Notes: generated by a model not told the origin, from the letters alone. A DNA stretch of 64,000 nt from Limivivens sp034101475 (GCA_034101475.1 JAXEJQ010000007.1:6748-70747), one strand, 5' to 3'. Counted from the stretch's first letter, positions 15,090-23,805 are shown. Made by a program: numbers and translations.

Positions 15090-16445
15090 TTACAGAGCCC
15101 GAACCAGATCCTTGAACATCCTTCCCCGGACTTCATAGTTCGGGAACATTCCCCAGCTCGCACAGGCCGGCGAGAGGAGAACCGCATCGCCGCTTCTGGC
15201 CTTTTCGGCGCTGACCTTCACCGCCTCCTCAAAGGTATCCACCAGAATGATATCCGTGAAGCCGCATCTTCTGGCTGTCTCGGCAATCTTTTCCCTGGTC
15301 TGGCCCAAAAGTACCAGATACCGCACCTTTCCGTCAAAAGCCCGAATCCATTCTTCAAAATCAGAGCCCTTGTCATAGCCGCCTCCGATGAGTACCGTAG
15401 GACGGTTCATGGCCTGAATGCCCTTGATGGCCGCATCCGGGTTGGTACCCTTGGAATCATTATAGTATGCCACGCCATTCTTTTCGCATACAAATTCTAT
15501 CCGGTGCTCCACCGCCACAAAGCGCTTCAGCACACAGCGGATCTCCTCCAGGGAAATTCCGTAGGAAAGCGCCATTCCCACAGCTGCCATGACATTTTCA
15601 TGGTTATGACGGCCCAGAATGTTCAGCTCGGAGGTATTGATCACGGAAACGGTACGGGTGCCGTCTCCATAAAGGATCTCCTCTCCTTCCATCCAGAGCC
15701 CTTTTTCCAGTTTATGCAGGCTGCTGAAAAATAGAACCTGACAGGACAGCCTGCCACCGAATTCCCGCAGAACGGGATCCTCATAATTCAGAACACAGGT
15801 ATCCTTCGGCCCCTGGTTTTTCGTGATCAGTTCTTTGACCCGGATATACTCCTCCATCGTATGATGACGGTTCAGATGATCCGGCGTAATATTCAGAATC
15901 GCACTTACGCAGGGCCGGAACCGGTCGATGGTTTCCAGCTGGAAGCTGCTGATTTCCGCCACGGTAATGGAAGACTCGTTCATATGCAGAGCCTCCTGGG
16001 TGTAAGGTGTCCCGATGTTGCCCACCACAAAGGTATTCTCCTGATGATGCTTCATAATTTCGCCCAGCAGGCTGGTAGTGGTGGTTTTTCCATTGGTTCC
16101 GGTAATCGCCAGCACGTCTCCGGCTCCGTTCTCATAAGCCAGCTCCACTTCGCCCCAGATCGGAAGGCCCGCTTCCCGCATGCTGTTCACCAGGGGCAGA
16201 TCTGTGGGCACCCCCGGACTCAGCACCACCAGAGCCAGCTCTGCCAGTACCTCCCCGGGCAGCTCTCCCGTAATTACTTCCGCCCGGCTGTCCTGCGGAA
16301 GCTTTTTCCTCACATCCTGCTCGGACAGATTTTCATTGCTGTCATACAGCACCGGAATGGAACCGGTCTTCTCCAGAAGACCTGCCGCTCCGATTCCGCT
16401 GATTCCCGTTCCGAATACCAAAACCTTTTTCCCCTTCAGATTCAT
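15090..16445 (-). CDS. murD: UDP-N-acetylmuramoylalanine--D-glutamate ligase
   Basis: Cytoplasmic Mur ligase adding D-Glu to UDP-MurNAc-L-Ala using ATP. 451 residues, normal length. N-terminal UDP-binding domain begins 'NLKGKKVLVFGTGISGIGAA'. The central ATPase domain has the P-loop 'ITGTNGKTTTTSLLGEI', 'NIGTPY' and 'EISSFQLETI'. Further signatures are 'NITPDHLNRH', 'AAVGMALSYGI', 'EHRIEFV' and 'YNDSKGTNPDAAIK'. The frame is open to 16580, but CAGGAGG directly precedes ATG 16445. It is separated from mraY by 47 bases and from ftsW by about 100 bases. Confidence 0.96.
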   Translation of the reverse strand: MNLKGKKVLVFGTGISGIGAAGLLEKTGSIPVLYDSNENLSEQDVRKKLPQDSRAEVITGELPGEVLAELALVVLSPGVPTDLPLVNSMREAGLPIWGEVELAYENGAGDVLAITGTNGKTTTTSLLGEIMKHHQENTFVVGNIGTPYTQEALHMNESSITVAEISSFQLETIDRFRPCVSAILNITPDHLNRHHTMEEYIRVKELITKNQGPKDTCVLNYEDPVLREFGGRLSCQVLFFSSLHKLEKGLWMEGEEILYGDGTRTVSVINTSELNILGRHNHENVMAAVGMALSYGISLEEIRCVLKRFVAVEHRIEFVCEKNGVAYYNDSKGTNPDAAIKGIQAMNRPTVLIGGGYDKGSDFEEWIRAFDGKVRYLVLLGQTREKIAETARRCGFTDIILVDTFEEAVKVSAEKARSGDAVLLSPACASWGMFPNYEVRGRMFKDLVRAL

Positions 16446-16492
16446 TGTCTTTCCTCCTGTTTTTTCAATACAAAAGCCAAAAGGCCTGATCC

Positions 16493-17458
16493 TTAAGAAA
16501 GGAAAACCAGGCCTACAAGACACAACAAAGCAGTAATGACCGTAAAGACAGCCACTACCCGGGTTTCTGACCAGCCGCACAGCTCAAAATGGTGATGAAT
16601 CGGTGCCATTTTGAAAAAGCGTTTCCCGCCGGTCTTTTTAAAATAAGTCACCTGGATCATAACGGAAAGAACCTCCACCAGGTAAACCAATCCCACAATC
16701 AGAATAATCCAGGGCATTTTCAGCATATAGGCGCTGCCTGCCACAAAACCGCCCAGGGCCAGAGAACCGGTATCTCCCATAAAAACCTGGGCCGGATGAA
16801 CGTTAAACAGCAGAAAGCCCAGAAGTGCTCCCACCACCGCAGCAGTGATGGGTTCAATGCCGCCGTTATATGCAATGGAAACGACCGTGAAAAATACAGC
16901 TACCATTGTCGTTACACCCGTAGCCAGGCCATCCAGACCATCGGTAAAATTCACACCGTTCACCGTACCGATCACCGCAAGATAGACCAGCGGAATGGTA
17001 AGAATCTTACAGTCCCAGTATTTTCCGCCGCTGAAAGGAATCAGCATCTGAAGAAGGCTGTTGTCCCTGACCAGAATATATACCAGAAAAACCGTGGTTA
17101 CCAGAATCTGCCCCAGCATTTTCTGCTTCGGAAGCAGTCCGTCAGACCTTCTCAGAACAACCTTCAGATAATCGTCCAGAAATCCGATGATTCCAAAGCC
17201 CAGGGTCAGAAACAATACCGGAATGATATTCGGATAGCTTCCAATGAAGAAAAGGGAGGTCACCAGAACGCTGATCAGAATAATCAGACCGCCCATGGTG
17301 GGGGTTCCCGCTTTTTTCAGATGAGACTGGACTCCCTCGGTCCGCTCGGTCTGTCCGATTTTCAGTTTCCGCAGGAATGGGATCACAAAGGGACTTAAAG
17401 CCACGCTGATGGCAAATGCTACCAGCAGGGGGATCAATACTTCTGTACCTAATAACAT
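16493..17458 (-). CDS. mraY: Phospho-N-acetylmuramoyl-pentapeptide transferase MraY
   Basis: Integral membrane enzyme making lipid I from UDP-MurNAc-pentapeptide and undecaprenyl phosphate. 321 residues, about ten helices. Signatures are 'KKAGTPTMGGLIIL' , 'LGFLDDYLKV'-type Asp-rich motif ('GFLDDYLKVVLRRSDG'), 'NGVNFTDGLDGLATG', 'VFMGDTGSLALGG' and the His motif 'APIHHHFELCGWSE'. The open frame starts at 17479 without any ribosome site; GAGGTGCAGC before ATG 17458 and the usual opening (M)LLGTEV favour the shorter form. A 135 bp mobile repeat lies 41 bases upstream of this start. Confidence 0.96.
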   Translation of the reverse strand: MLLGTEVLIPLLVAFAISVALSPFVIPFLRKLKIGQTERTEGVQSHLKKAGTPTMGGLIILISVLVTSLFFIGSYPNIIPVLFLTLGFGIIGFLDDYLKVVLRRSDGLLPKQKMLGQILVTTVFLVYILVRDNSLLQMLIPFSGGKYWDCKILTIPLVYLAVIGTVNGVNFTDGLDGLATGVTTMVAVFFTVVSIAYNGGIEPITAAVVGALLGFLLFNVHPAQVFMGDTGSLALGGFVAGSAYMLKMPWIILIVGLVYLVEVLSVMIQVTYFKKTGGKRFFKMAPIHHHFELCGWSETRVVAVFTVITALLCLVGLVFLS

Positions 17459-17491
17459 GCTGCACCTCGTTTGTTTCATTTTTGTTTTTTT

Positions 17492-17642
17492 GTCTGTTTG
17501 TATCTGTTCAGTACCTTCACAGATACGATTCGCAAACCCATGAAAATCGGCTGCGCCGATGGGGTTTGCTCACACATGATTCACGTTCTTACGGCCTCAT
17601 CAGCAAGCGATTCGGCCTGTTCTGAACAGTTACGTCTGTTTT
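17492..17642. mobile_element. MITE with IS66-like ends and 8 bp target duplication
   Basis: Element 17500-17634 (135 bp). Left end GTATCTGTTCAG and right end CTGAACAGTTAC form 12 bp terminal inverted repeats with one mismatch. It is flanked on both sides by GTCTGTTT (17492-17499 and 17635-17642), a perfect 8 bp direct repeat. No ORF inside. An internal stem pairs GCAAACCC (17532-17539) with GGGTTTGC (17562-17569) around CGGC-TGC-GCCG. Known IS66 family elements begin GTAA and make 8 bp duplications, so the parent is probably IS66-like (inference). It lies between spoVD and mraY. Confidence 0.78.
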
Positions 17643-17722
17643 CCATTCAGACGATGAATATAGTATAATTCTTTTTCACACATTGCGCAAGTCTATTCAG
17701 CGGATGAAAAAAACATTCTGCG

Positions 17723-19489
17723 TCATTCGTTCGAAAATGAACGTGTCGGTACACTGGGAATATCCAGATAAGGCAGAATATTCTCAAAAATATCGCGGAT
17801 TACCGGCGCCGCAACGGTTCCGCCGTAATAAATGCCCTGGGGATTACGAATCACACACAGTCCCAGAATCTGCGGATCTGCTGCAGGCGCAAACCCGATA
17901 AAAGAAGAAATATATTTATGGGCGCTTCTGGGCAGGGTTTCTGAGGTGGCTGTTTTTCCGCCGATCTGATAGCCCTCAATATAGGCGTTTTTCCCGGATC
18001 CGCCGTCCACGACCTGTTCCAGAATGTAGCGCATCTTTTCCGAAGTTTCTTCTGAAAGAATCCGCTCCCCTTCCGGATACTGACATACTTCCACCAGGGT
18101 CCCGTCCTTCTGGCGCACCTCCACGCCGAAATGAGGAGTTACCCGGATCCCGCCGTTGATAATGGAAGATACGGTAGCTGCCAGCTGCACCGGCGTGATC
18201 TGGAAGGACTGTCCGAAGGAAACCGTCGCCAGCTCCACCAGGCCCATATTTTCTTTTTTGTGCATGATTGTGGAGGCCTCACCCGGCAGATCAATGCCTG
18301 TTTTTTTCAGCAGGCCGAATTTCTGAAAATATTTATACATGTTATCCACGCCCAGGCGCAGCCCCACCTCAATAAAAACCGGATTGCAGGAATTCATGGC
18401 CCCCTGGACAAAGGTCTGGCTTCCATGACCCGCCACCTTGGCGCATCGGATTCTCCGATCCTCCACAATTTTGTATCCCGGGCAGGAAAAAGTATCCGTC
18501 AGGCTTACCACACCCTCCTCAAGACCTGCGGCTGCTGTAATAATTTTGAAGGTGGAGCCCGGCTCATAGGTATCGTTCAGACACTGGTTCCGCCACATCT
18601 GATTCAGCGCGTCCTGCTTTTCAGCATCCGTTAATCCGCTATCCGTCCCCTCCGGAAGCGTAAAGGGATCATTTAAATCAAATTCCGGCACATTCGCCAT
18701 TGCCAGAATTTCCCCGTTTTTCGGGTTCATCAGAAGAATGGATACGGAATCTGCCTGTTTCTGCTCCATCACCCGGTATGCTGCCTGCTGAACATATTCC
18801 TGAATATTCCGGTCCAGACTGATGTACAGATCATACCCGTCCACAGGCTCCTGCCTGCTTTCTCCGGTATCTGCCAGCTCCACTCCCCGGGCATCCGTCA
18901 TGGTCAGAATCTGACCGGGGTCCCCCTGAAGGACCTGGTCATACTGAACCTCCAGCCCTACAATCCCCTGATTATCGCTTCCGGTAAATCCCAGAACCTT
19001 GGATGCCAGCTCGCCAAACGGATAGTAACGCCGGAAATCCTCATCCACCTTAATACCAGCCAGGTTATATTCCCGGATCCGGTCTCCGACTTCCTTCTCC
19101 ACATTCGTCTGAATCCGTTCGATGGAACTGATTTTCTCCACTCTCCTGCGCACCTTGTCCTCATCCATTCCAAGCTCTCTGGTCAGAACCTCGATGACCC
19201 GCTCCGGTTCCCGGATCTGACTGTGGATCACCGAGATGGTACAGACTGCTTTATTATCTGCCAGCACCTGGCCCTTTGCATCCAGAATCCGCCCTCTGGC
19301 TGCCTTGATCTTTCGTTCCCGTTCATGGAGCTGCCGGGCCTTCTGACTGTAATATTCCGAATCATACAGCATCAGTTTGCCCAGCCTGCCGATCAGAAAC
19401 ACCAGCACTCCTGCGCATAGGGCAAAAACCAGAACAATTTTTTTCCTGTGAAAGGTATGGAGCCTCCCCCGGGTCTGCTTTTTTTCCAA
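17723..19489 (-). CDS. spoVD: SpoVD-like class B penicillin-binding protein
   Basis: Class B transpeptidase, 588 residues; by position (second of two PBPs before mraY) it is the SpoVD-like one, used in Bacillus for spore cortex. One N-terminal membrane helix (about 18-38), a PBP dimer domain ('RGRILDAKGQVLADN', 'YPFGELASKVLGFTG'), and a transpeptidase domain with 'YEPGSTFK' (active Ser), 'NSCN' and 'GGKTATSE'. The third motif is KTA rather than the general KTG. There is no C-terminal PASTA domain, unlike Bacillus SpoVD. The start is TTG at 19489, 7 bases after GAGGG, and this site is inside a hairpin (19496-19542). Confidence 0.9.
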   Translation of the reverse strand: MEKKQTRGRLHTFHRKKIVLVFALCAGVLVFLIGRLGKLMLYDSEYYSQKARQLHERERKIKAARGRILDAKGQVLADNKAVCTISVIHSQIREPERVIEVLTRELGMDEDKVRRRVEKISSIERIQTNVEKEVGDRIREYNLAGIKVDEDFRRYYPFGELASKVLGFTGSDNQGIVGLEVQYDQVLQGDPGQILTMTDARGVELADTGESRQEPVDGYDLYISLDRNIQEYVQQAAYRVMEQKQADSVSILLMNPKNGEILAMANVPEFDLNDPFTLPEGTDSGLTDAEKQDALNQMWRNQCLNDTYEPGSTFKIITAAAGLEEGVVSLTDTFSCPGYKIVEDRRIRCAKVAGHGSQTFVQGAMNSCNPVFIEVGLRLGVDNMYKYFQKFGLLKKTGIDLPGEASTIMHKKENMGLVELATVSFGQSFQITPVQLAATVSSIINGGIRVTPHFGVEVRQKDGTLVEVCQYPEGERILSEETSEKMRYILEQVVDGGSGKNAYIEGYQIGGKTATSETLPRSAHKYISSFIGFAPAADPQILGLCVIRNPQGIYYGGTVAAPVIRDIFENILPYLDIPSVPTRSFSNE

Positions 19490-19495
19490 TCAAAA

Positions 19496-19542
19496 ACCCT
19501 CGCAAAAGCTTTGCTATAATATATCACCGCTTTTACGAGGGT
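19496..19542 (-). terminator. Terminator-like hairpin that covers the spoVD ribosome site
   Basis: In the minus-strand RNA, ACCCTCGTAAAAGC pairs with GCUUUUGCGAGGGU (14 bp with one U-G pair) around a 19-base AT-rich loop and is followed by UUUUUG. The 3' arm contains the GAGGG used by spoVD. It could act as an intrinsic terminator, a translation block, or both. Confidence 0.6.
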
Positions 19543-19567
19543 ATTCCTGACACCAGGTAAATTCTCT

Positions 19568-21706
19568 TTATTCGGAAAAAATCTCCTCCGCTGTCACATA
19601 GTCGTCAGAGGGAAGCTGTCCGTCATCATCCGTAGCCTCCAGAGGCACCGGAATATTGGGATTGGGCGCCACCGGATTCTCCGGATCCCCCAGGTTATTG
19701 GGATCCTTTTCTTCCGTCTCTTCCTCAACAGGTGTACCGTCCGGATTGGTCTCCGGTGCCTCTGTCTCGATGATTCTGCCGCCCCGGGCCTCCTCCCAGG
19801 TCAGACCCAGATTATAAAGCTGCTCCTCCGTAATCTCCTCAGTCTGCGGGATATTCAGATAAGGAAGCACTTCCATCATAATCTTTCTGGCAAGGATCAT
19901 ACTGTAGCCTCCGGAAGCCTGATCCTCCACATTCGGCTCATCAATTACCACGTATACGACGATCTGGGGATCATCAATGGGCGCGGCACCGATAAAGGAT
20001 ACCAGATATTTTCCGTTTCCACGGGGATACTTCTCAGCCGTTCCCGTCTTTCCTCCCACACGGTACCCCGGAACCTGGGCCTTGGTTCCTGTTCCGTTTA
20101 AAACACCCTGTTCCAGGTATTCCCGCAAAAGGGAGGAAGTTCTGGAAGAAATGGGCTGTCTTAAGAGCACCGGATCGATATTTTTCACCACGCCGCCTTC
20201 TGAATTCCGGATCTGGCGCACCACATGGGGTCGGTAATAATAACCGCCGTTTATCACTGCAGAGAAAGCCGCCGCCTCCTGTACCATGGTGCAGGTAAGA
20301 CTCTGGCCAAAGGAGCTGGTAGCCAGCTCTACTTCATGCATTTTATTCTGCGAATAGACCGTTCCCGTACTTTCATTGGGCAGATCAATTCCGGTTCTGC
20401 TGCCAAAATAAAACAGGTCCTGATATTTGCAGAAATTTTCAATACCCATCTTAAAGGCAATCTGCATCAGCGCATCATTGCAGGAATTCTTGATGGCGTC
20501 ACTGATGGTCTCTGTGCCATGCCCATAGACATTGTCACAGTTGATCTGAGTATCTGTAACAAACTCTCCGCCGTCACAGACAAAGGTCTCGTCCCCCTCC
20601 AGGGCTCCGCACTCGAGAGCCGCCGAAACAGTCACCGGCTTAAAAACAGAACCCGGTTCGTAATCCTCAGATACACAGAAATTGGACCACATATCGTTCA
20701 GGACAGCGGAAATCTCCTCCTCCGACATGTTTTCAAGCTCCTTCTCTGTATAAAGACCGCTGAGATCCTGGGGATGGTTCAGATCGAAGCCATGATTGGT
20801 AGCCATGGCCAGAATCTCCCCGTTGTTGGGGTTCATCACGATCACGCCGGTATTTTTGCTTCCCTTTCCGCCTGTTTCTTCGCTGTGTGGACCGTTTCCG
20901 TATTCTTCATCAAACTCCGCAATGTATTTCTCCACAATCTGCTGAATATTCACATCCAGGGTCATCACCACGGTATTGCCGTGCTTGGGTTCAATGACCG
21001 TCCGCTCCAGCTCCGAATCCGTGTTCAGATAGCCATACTCCCGTCCATTGGTGCCGTTCAGAATATCATCGTAATAGGCCTCCACCCCGCAGGCGCCCTG
21101 ATTCTGGCTGTTGGAAAAGCCAATGACATTGCTGGCCAGCGTATCCATCAGATATTCTCTCTGATAACTCTCCTCAAACCAGATTCCCTTTACCCGGCTC
21201 TTTTCCTTAACCTGCTCTGCGGACAGCCCCTCCACACTGGTGTCCGTGTAATCCTCCAGAGCTTCCTTTTCCTCCTCGGTCACCTGTTTGCGCAGGATCT
21301 TATATCGGCTGTCCTTCGTCTCCTCGGAAGTAATCAGATTCCGCGCCGTGGCTTCTTCAACCCCCATGACGGAAACCAGTGCCCGGATCGTGGGCTCGAT
21401 ATATTCTTCCTTGGAATTCACCTGATAGCAGTCCAGAATCAGATTATATACCTTTTCGCTTCTGGCAAGTACATTTCCGTTCCGGTCCTGAATCTCTCCC
21501 CTCCGGTAAGGAATGGTCTGGCTGTCATACTGCTTCTGAGATAAAACCTTGCGGGTATAGGTATCTCCGCTTTTCATATTGATATACGCAATCCGGATAT
21601 TTAATCCCACAAGAACCAATAAAACAAATGCAAATATAGCCATAAGCTTTACTTGCATTTTTTTTGTAAATTTCTGTTTTCTTTTTCGTTTTCTCAATCT
21701 GTCCAC
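19568..21706 (-). CDS. pbpB: Septal penicillin-binding protein (FtsI/PBP2B-like)
   Basis: Class B transpeptidase of the division septum, expected partner of FtsW. 712 residues. Basic start, membrane helix at about 20-40 (LMAIFAFVLLVLVGLNIRI), dimerisation domain ('YRRGEIQDRNGNVLARS', 'YLMDTLASNVIGFSNS'), then the transpeptidase domain with 'YEPGSVFKPV' (active Ser), 'KNSCNDAL' and 'GGKTGTAEKY'. The final 70 residues are acidic and Pro-rich (ending 'DDDGQLPSDDYVTAEEIFSE'), an uncommon tail. The GTG at 21706 has only a weak site; a TTG at 21697, 5 bases after AGGTGG, is an alternative. ftsL lies 31 bases upstream. Confidence 0.92.
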   Translation of the reverse strand: MDRLRKRKRKQKFTKKMQVKLMAIFAFVLLVLVGLNIRIAYINMKSGDTYTRKVLSQKQYDSQTIPYRRGEIQDRNGNVLARSEKVYNLILDCYQVNSKEEYIEPTIRALVSVMGVEEATARNLITSEETKDSRYKILRKQVTEEEKEALEDYTDTSVEGLSAEQVKEKSRVKGIWFEESYQREYLMDTLASNVIGFSNSQNQGACGVEAYYDDILNGTNGREYGYLNTDSELERTVIEPKHGNTVVMTLDVNIQQIVEKYIAEFDEEYGNGPHSEETGGKGSKNTGVIVMNPNNGEILAMATNHGFDLNHPQDLSGLYTEKELENMSEEEISAVLNDMWSNFCVSEDYEPGSVFKPVTVSAALECGALEGDETFVCDGGEFVTDTQINCDNVYGHGTETISDAIKNSCNDALMQIAFKMGIENFCKYQDLFYFGSRTGIDLPNESTGTVYSQNKMHEVELATSSFGQSLTCTMVQEAAAFSAVINGGYYYRPHVVRQIRNSEGGVVKNIDPVLLRQPISSRTSSLLREYLEQGVLNGTGTKAQVPGYRVGGKTGTAEKYPRGNGKYLVSFIGAAPIDDPQIVVYVVIDEPNVEDQASGGYSMILARKIMMEVLPYLNIPQTEEITEEQLYNLGLTWEEARGGRIIETEAPETNPDGTPVEEETEEKDPNNLGDPENPVAPNPNIPVPLEATDDDGQLPSDDYVTAEEIFSE

Positions 21707-21737
21707 CTGTCTGATCGGAATCCGTCACCGGAATCCT

Positions 21738-22232
21738 CTATTCCTCCGGAACGTCTTCATACTGTCTGACAAAATCGCCTTCCTGGTCATGATAGGTCAC
21801 TACCTGCCCTGCCGAAGCATAAACCATTCCCAGCTTGTTAATGGCCACATTGCGCACATATTCCAGATCAACGGAAGAGATGGTCCGCGCATAGTCTTCA
21901 TCATTGGCAAGCTTTAAACTGCTGTACTGACTTTCCAAAGCCGTGATCTCATTCCGGTAATTGGTGCTCTGGGCATGAAGTTTCAGGTAATTTACAGATA
22001 CAAACAGAGAGGCTACTGCTGCCACTGTTAAAAAGGCCACATAACCGATATTCATCTGAAGCGCCCGTTCTCTGTTTTTGCGTGTCGCTGCGGCAGTGCG
22101 CTTTTTCGGCCGCGTCTGTCTTGCCGGCTGCTCCCGGGGGACAGCCTGGGTATATTGTACCCTGCGAACGGTGTTTCCGTCAATATATGTTTTTGTCTGG
22201 AAGGAATTTCCCCTCTGCTGTGTTCTGCTCAT
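21738..22232 (-). CDS. ftsL: Cell division protein FtsL-like
   Basis: Small bitopic division protein, 164 residues, placed between rsmH and pbpB as in other dcw clusters. A basic, Arg/Lys-rich cytoplasmic part (residues 1-60) leads into one membrane helix (about 62-82, IGYVAFLTVAAVASLFVSVNYL), then a periplasm-side coiled-coil region ('TNYRNEITALESQYSSLKLA') and a tail with 'VRNVAINKLGMVYASAGQ'. This layout matches FtsL/DivIC; the sequence itself diverges fast in the family. GGAGGT stands 6 bases before ATG 22232; the longer frame to 22331 runs into rsmH and is rejected. Confidence 0.85.
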   Translation of the reverse strand: MSRTQQRGNSFQTKTYIDGNTVRRVQYTQAVPREQPARQTRPKKRTAAATRKNRERALQMNIGYVAFLTVAAVASLFVSVNYLKLHAQSTNYRNEITALESQYSSLKLANDEDYARTISSVDLEYVRNVAINKLGMVYASAGQVVTYHDQEGDFVRQYEDVPEE

Positions 22233-22251
22233 TTTCTGACCTCCAACCGGT

Positions 22252-23190
22252 CTACATTCTCCGCTCAAACACCCGCAGCTTTGAACTCTTTGACCGCTTA
22301 TTTTCCTCCAGTTCCATATCTCCCGGAACAATCGGTTTTCTTGTTATCACAACGCCTTTGGACTTCTTCCCGCATACGCAGACGGGAAAATCCTTGGGAC
22401 AGGTGCAGGGATTTTCCTGCTCTCTGAAAATATTCTTCACGATCCGATCCTCCAGGGAATGGAAGGTGATCACACAGATCCTGCCGTGATCGTTCAGAAG
22501 TTCTATCATCTCTGCCAGAGAATTCTGCAGCACATCCAGCTCTCTGTTCAGCTCAATTCGTATTGCCTGGAAGGTTTTTTTGGCCGGGTGTCCTCCTACC
22601 GCACGTACTTTCATAGGTATCGCCGCTTTTATAACATCAATTAACTCCCCAGTTGTTTCGATGGTTTTCTCTTTTCTTGCACTTACAATATGTTTGGCAA
22701 TATTTTTTGCAAACTTTTCCTCTCCGTAGTCACGGATCACCCGGTACAGCTCCATTTCACTGTACCCGTTTACAATATCCTTTGCCGTCATGGTCTGCCG
22801 CTGATCCATACGCATGTCCAGCGGTGCATCCTCCCGGTAAGTGAAGCCGCGGTCTGCCGTATCCAGTTGGTAGGAGGATACTCCCAGGTCCAAAATAATA
22901 CCGTCCACTGATGTAATGTTTCTATTGTCGAGTTCCTTTTTCATATCGCAGTAATTTGCGCGTATGATTGTGACTTTATCTTTAAACTCCCCTAAGCGCG
23001 TCCCGGCTGCCTCAATCGCTGCAGCATCCTGGTCAATCCCGATCAGCCTTCCTTTGTCAGACAAGTGTCTGCATATCTCATAGGAATGCCCGCCGCCACC
23101 CAAAGTGCCATCCACGTAGATTCCATCCGGCCGGATGTTCAGGGCTTCGATGCTTTCCTCCAGAAGTACGGATTTATGTTTAAATTCCAT
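22252..23190 (-). CDS. rsmH: 16S rRNA (cytosine-1402-N4)-methyltransferase
   Basis: SAM-dependent enzyme (MraW) methylating N4 of C1402 in the decoding centre. 312 residues, normal length. It opens 'MEFKHKSVLLEESIEALNI' and shows 'VDGTLGGGGHSYEIC' (SAM-binding glycine motif), 'GIDQDAAAIEAAGTRL', 'GIILDLGVSSYQLD' and 'GFTYREDAPLDMRMD'. The middle is the expected helical insert. The C-terminus has 'ICVITFHSLEDRIVKN' and a Cys cluster 'PCTCPKDFPVCVCG', common in Firmicutes. It lies 15 bases downstream of mraZ. Confidence 0.97.
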   Translation of the reverse strand: MEFKHKSVLLEESIEALNIRPDGIYVDGTLGGGGHSYEICRHLSDKGRLIGIDQDAAAIEAAGTRLGEFKDKVTIIRANYCDMKKELDNRNITSVDGIILDLGVSSYQLDTADRGFTYREDAPLDMRMDQRQTMTAKDIVNGYSEMELYRVIRDYGEEKFAKNIAKHIVSARKEKTIETTGELIDVIKAAIPMKVRAVGGHPAKKTFQAIRIELNRELDVLQNSLAEMIELLNDHGRICVITFHSLEDRIVKNIFREQENPCTCPKDFPVCVCGKKSKGVVITRKPIVPGDMELEENKRSKSSKLRVFERRM

Positions 23191-23205
23191 ATTGTCCTCC
23201 CCTGA

Positions 23206-23637
23206 CTATATGCTTAAGCCTAAATCCGACATCTGCTCCGCAATCTCGTCCATATCATCGCAGGAACTGTTCTCGATCCACTTTTCCTTACTCCAGATCT
23301 CGATACGGTTCATCATGCCGGTAAGTACCACGTCTTTATCCAGACCAGCAAACTCCCTTAACGTCTGCGGTAAGAGAATTCTCCCCTGCTTGTCCAGCTC
23401 GCATGGCGTCGCACCTGCTACAAAGAAACGCGTAAACTGACGCGCGCTCTTGTTTGTAAGCGGTAAGCTCTGTAATTTTTCTTCGAACTTCTGCCACTCA
23501 TTTACAGGGAACACAAATAAGCATCCGTCAAGCCCTCTGGTGATGATAAATTCTTCACCTAATTCTTCCCGGAAACGGGATGGGATGATCAGTCTGCCCT
23601 TGGTATCAACCGTATGATTGTATTCTCCCATAAACAT
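23206..23637 (-). CDS. mraZ: Transcriptional regulator MraZ
   Basis: AbrB-like DNA-binding protein that forms rings and regulates its own dcw operon. 143 residues, the usual length. It has the two copies of the MraZ fold: 'MFMGEYNHTVDTKGRLIIPS' and 'ATPCELDKQGRILLPQTLRE', with the conserved DxKGR-type loops. The upstream extension of the open frame (to 23775) is rejected because AAGGTG stands before ATG 23637 and MFMGEYN is the standard beginning. Three 10 bp repeats resembling MraZ boxes lie just downstream of its promoter, so autoregulation is likely. It is the first gene of the dcw cluster. Confidence 0.97.
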   Translation of the reverse strand: MFMGEYNHTVDTKGRLIIPSRFREELGEEFIITRGLDGCLFVFPVNEWQKFEEKLQSLPLTNKSARQFTRFFVAGATPCELDKQGRILLPQTLREFAGLDKDVVLTGMMNRIEIWSKEKWIENSSCDDMDEIAEQMSDLGLSI

Positions 23638-23771
23638 CTGGCACACCTTCTTTCCGAAAGAAAACGGAAAACAGCTCCCCCGCTTTCTCTTGGTAACGCC
23701 CGCAGGCATGGGTGTCATTCGATTCAAACACGAATCTGGAGTCAGGTCTGGGATTTTCCCTCCCTTTTCAA

Positions 23772-23800
23772 CCACTTTTCTCCACTTCTCACCACTTATG
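23772..23800 (-). promoter_or_regulatory. MraZ operator: three 10 bp repeats
   Basis: On the minus strand AAGTGG occurs three times at exactly 10-base intervals (plus-strand CCACTT at 23772, 23782, 23792), followed by AAGGGAGGG in the same phase. Described MraZ sites are direct repeats of this spacing and type (AAAGTGKNNN in mollicutes, TGGGN in E. coli). Confidence 0.75.
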
Positions 23801-23805
23801 GGTTA

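Noticed and set aside
17580..17612. CTGATGAG on the minus strand of the MITE, resembling a hammerhead ribozyme core
   Set aside because: The required GAAA after stem II is missing (GTGAATCA instead) and no matching stem III or cleavage triplet is seen.
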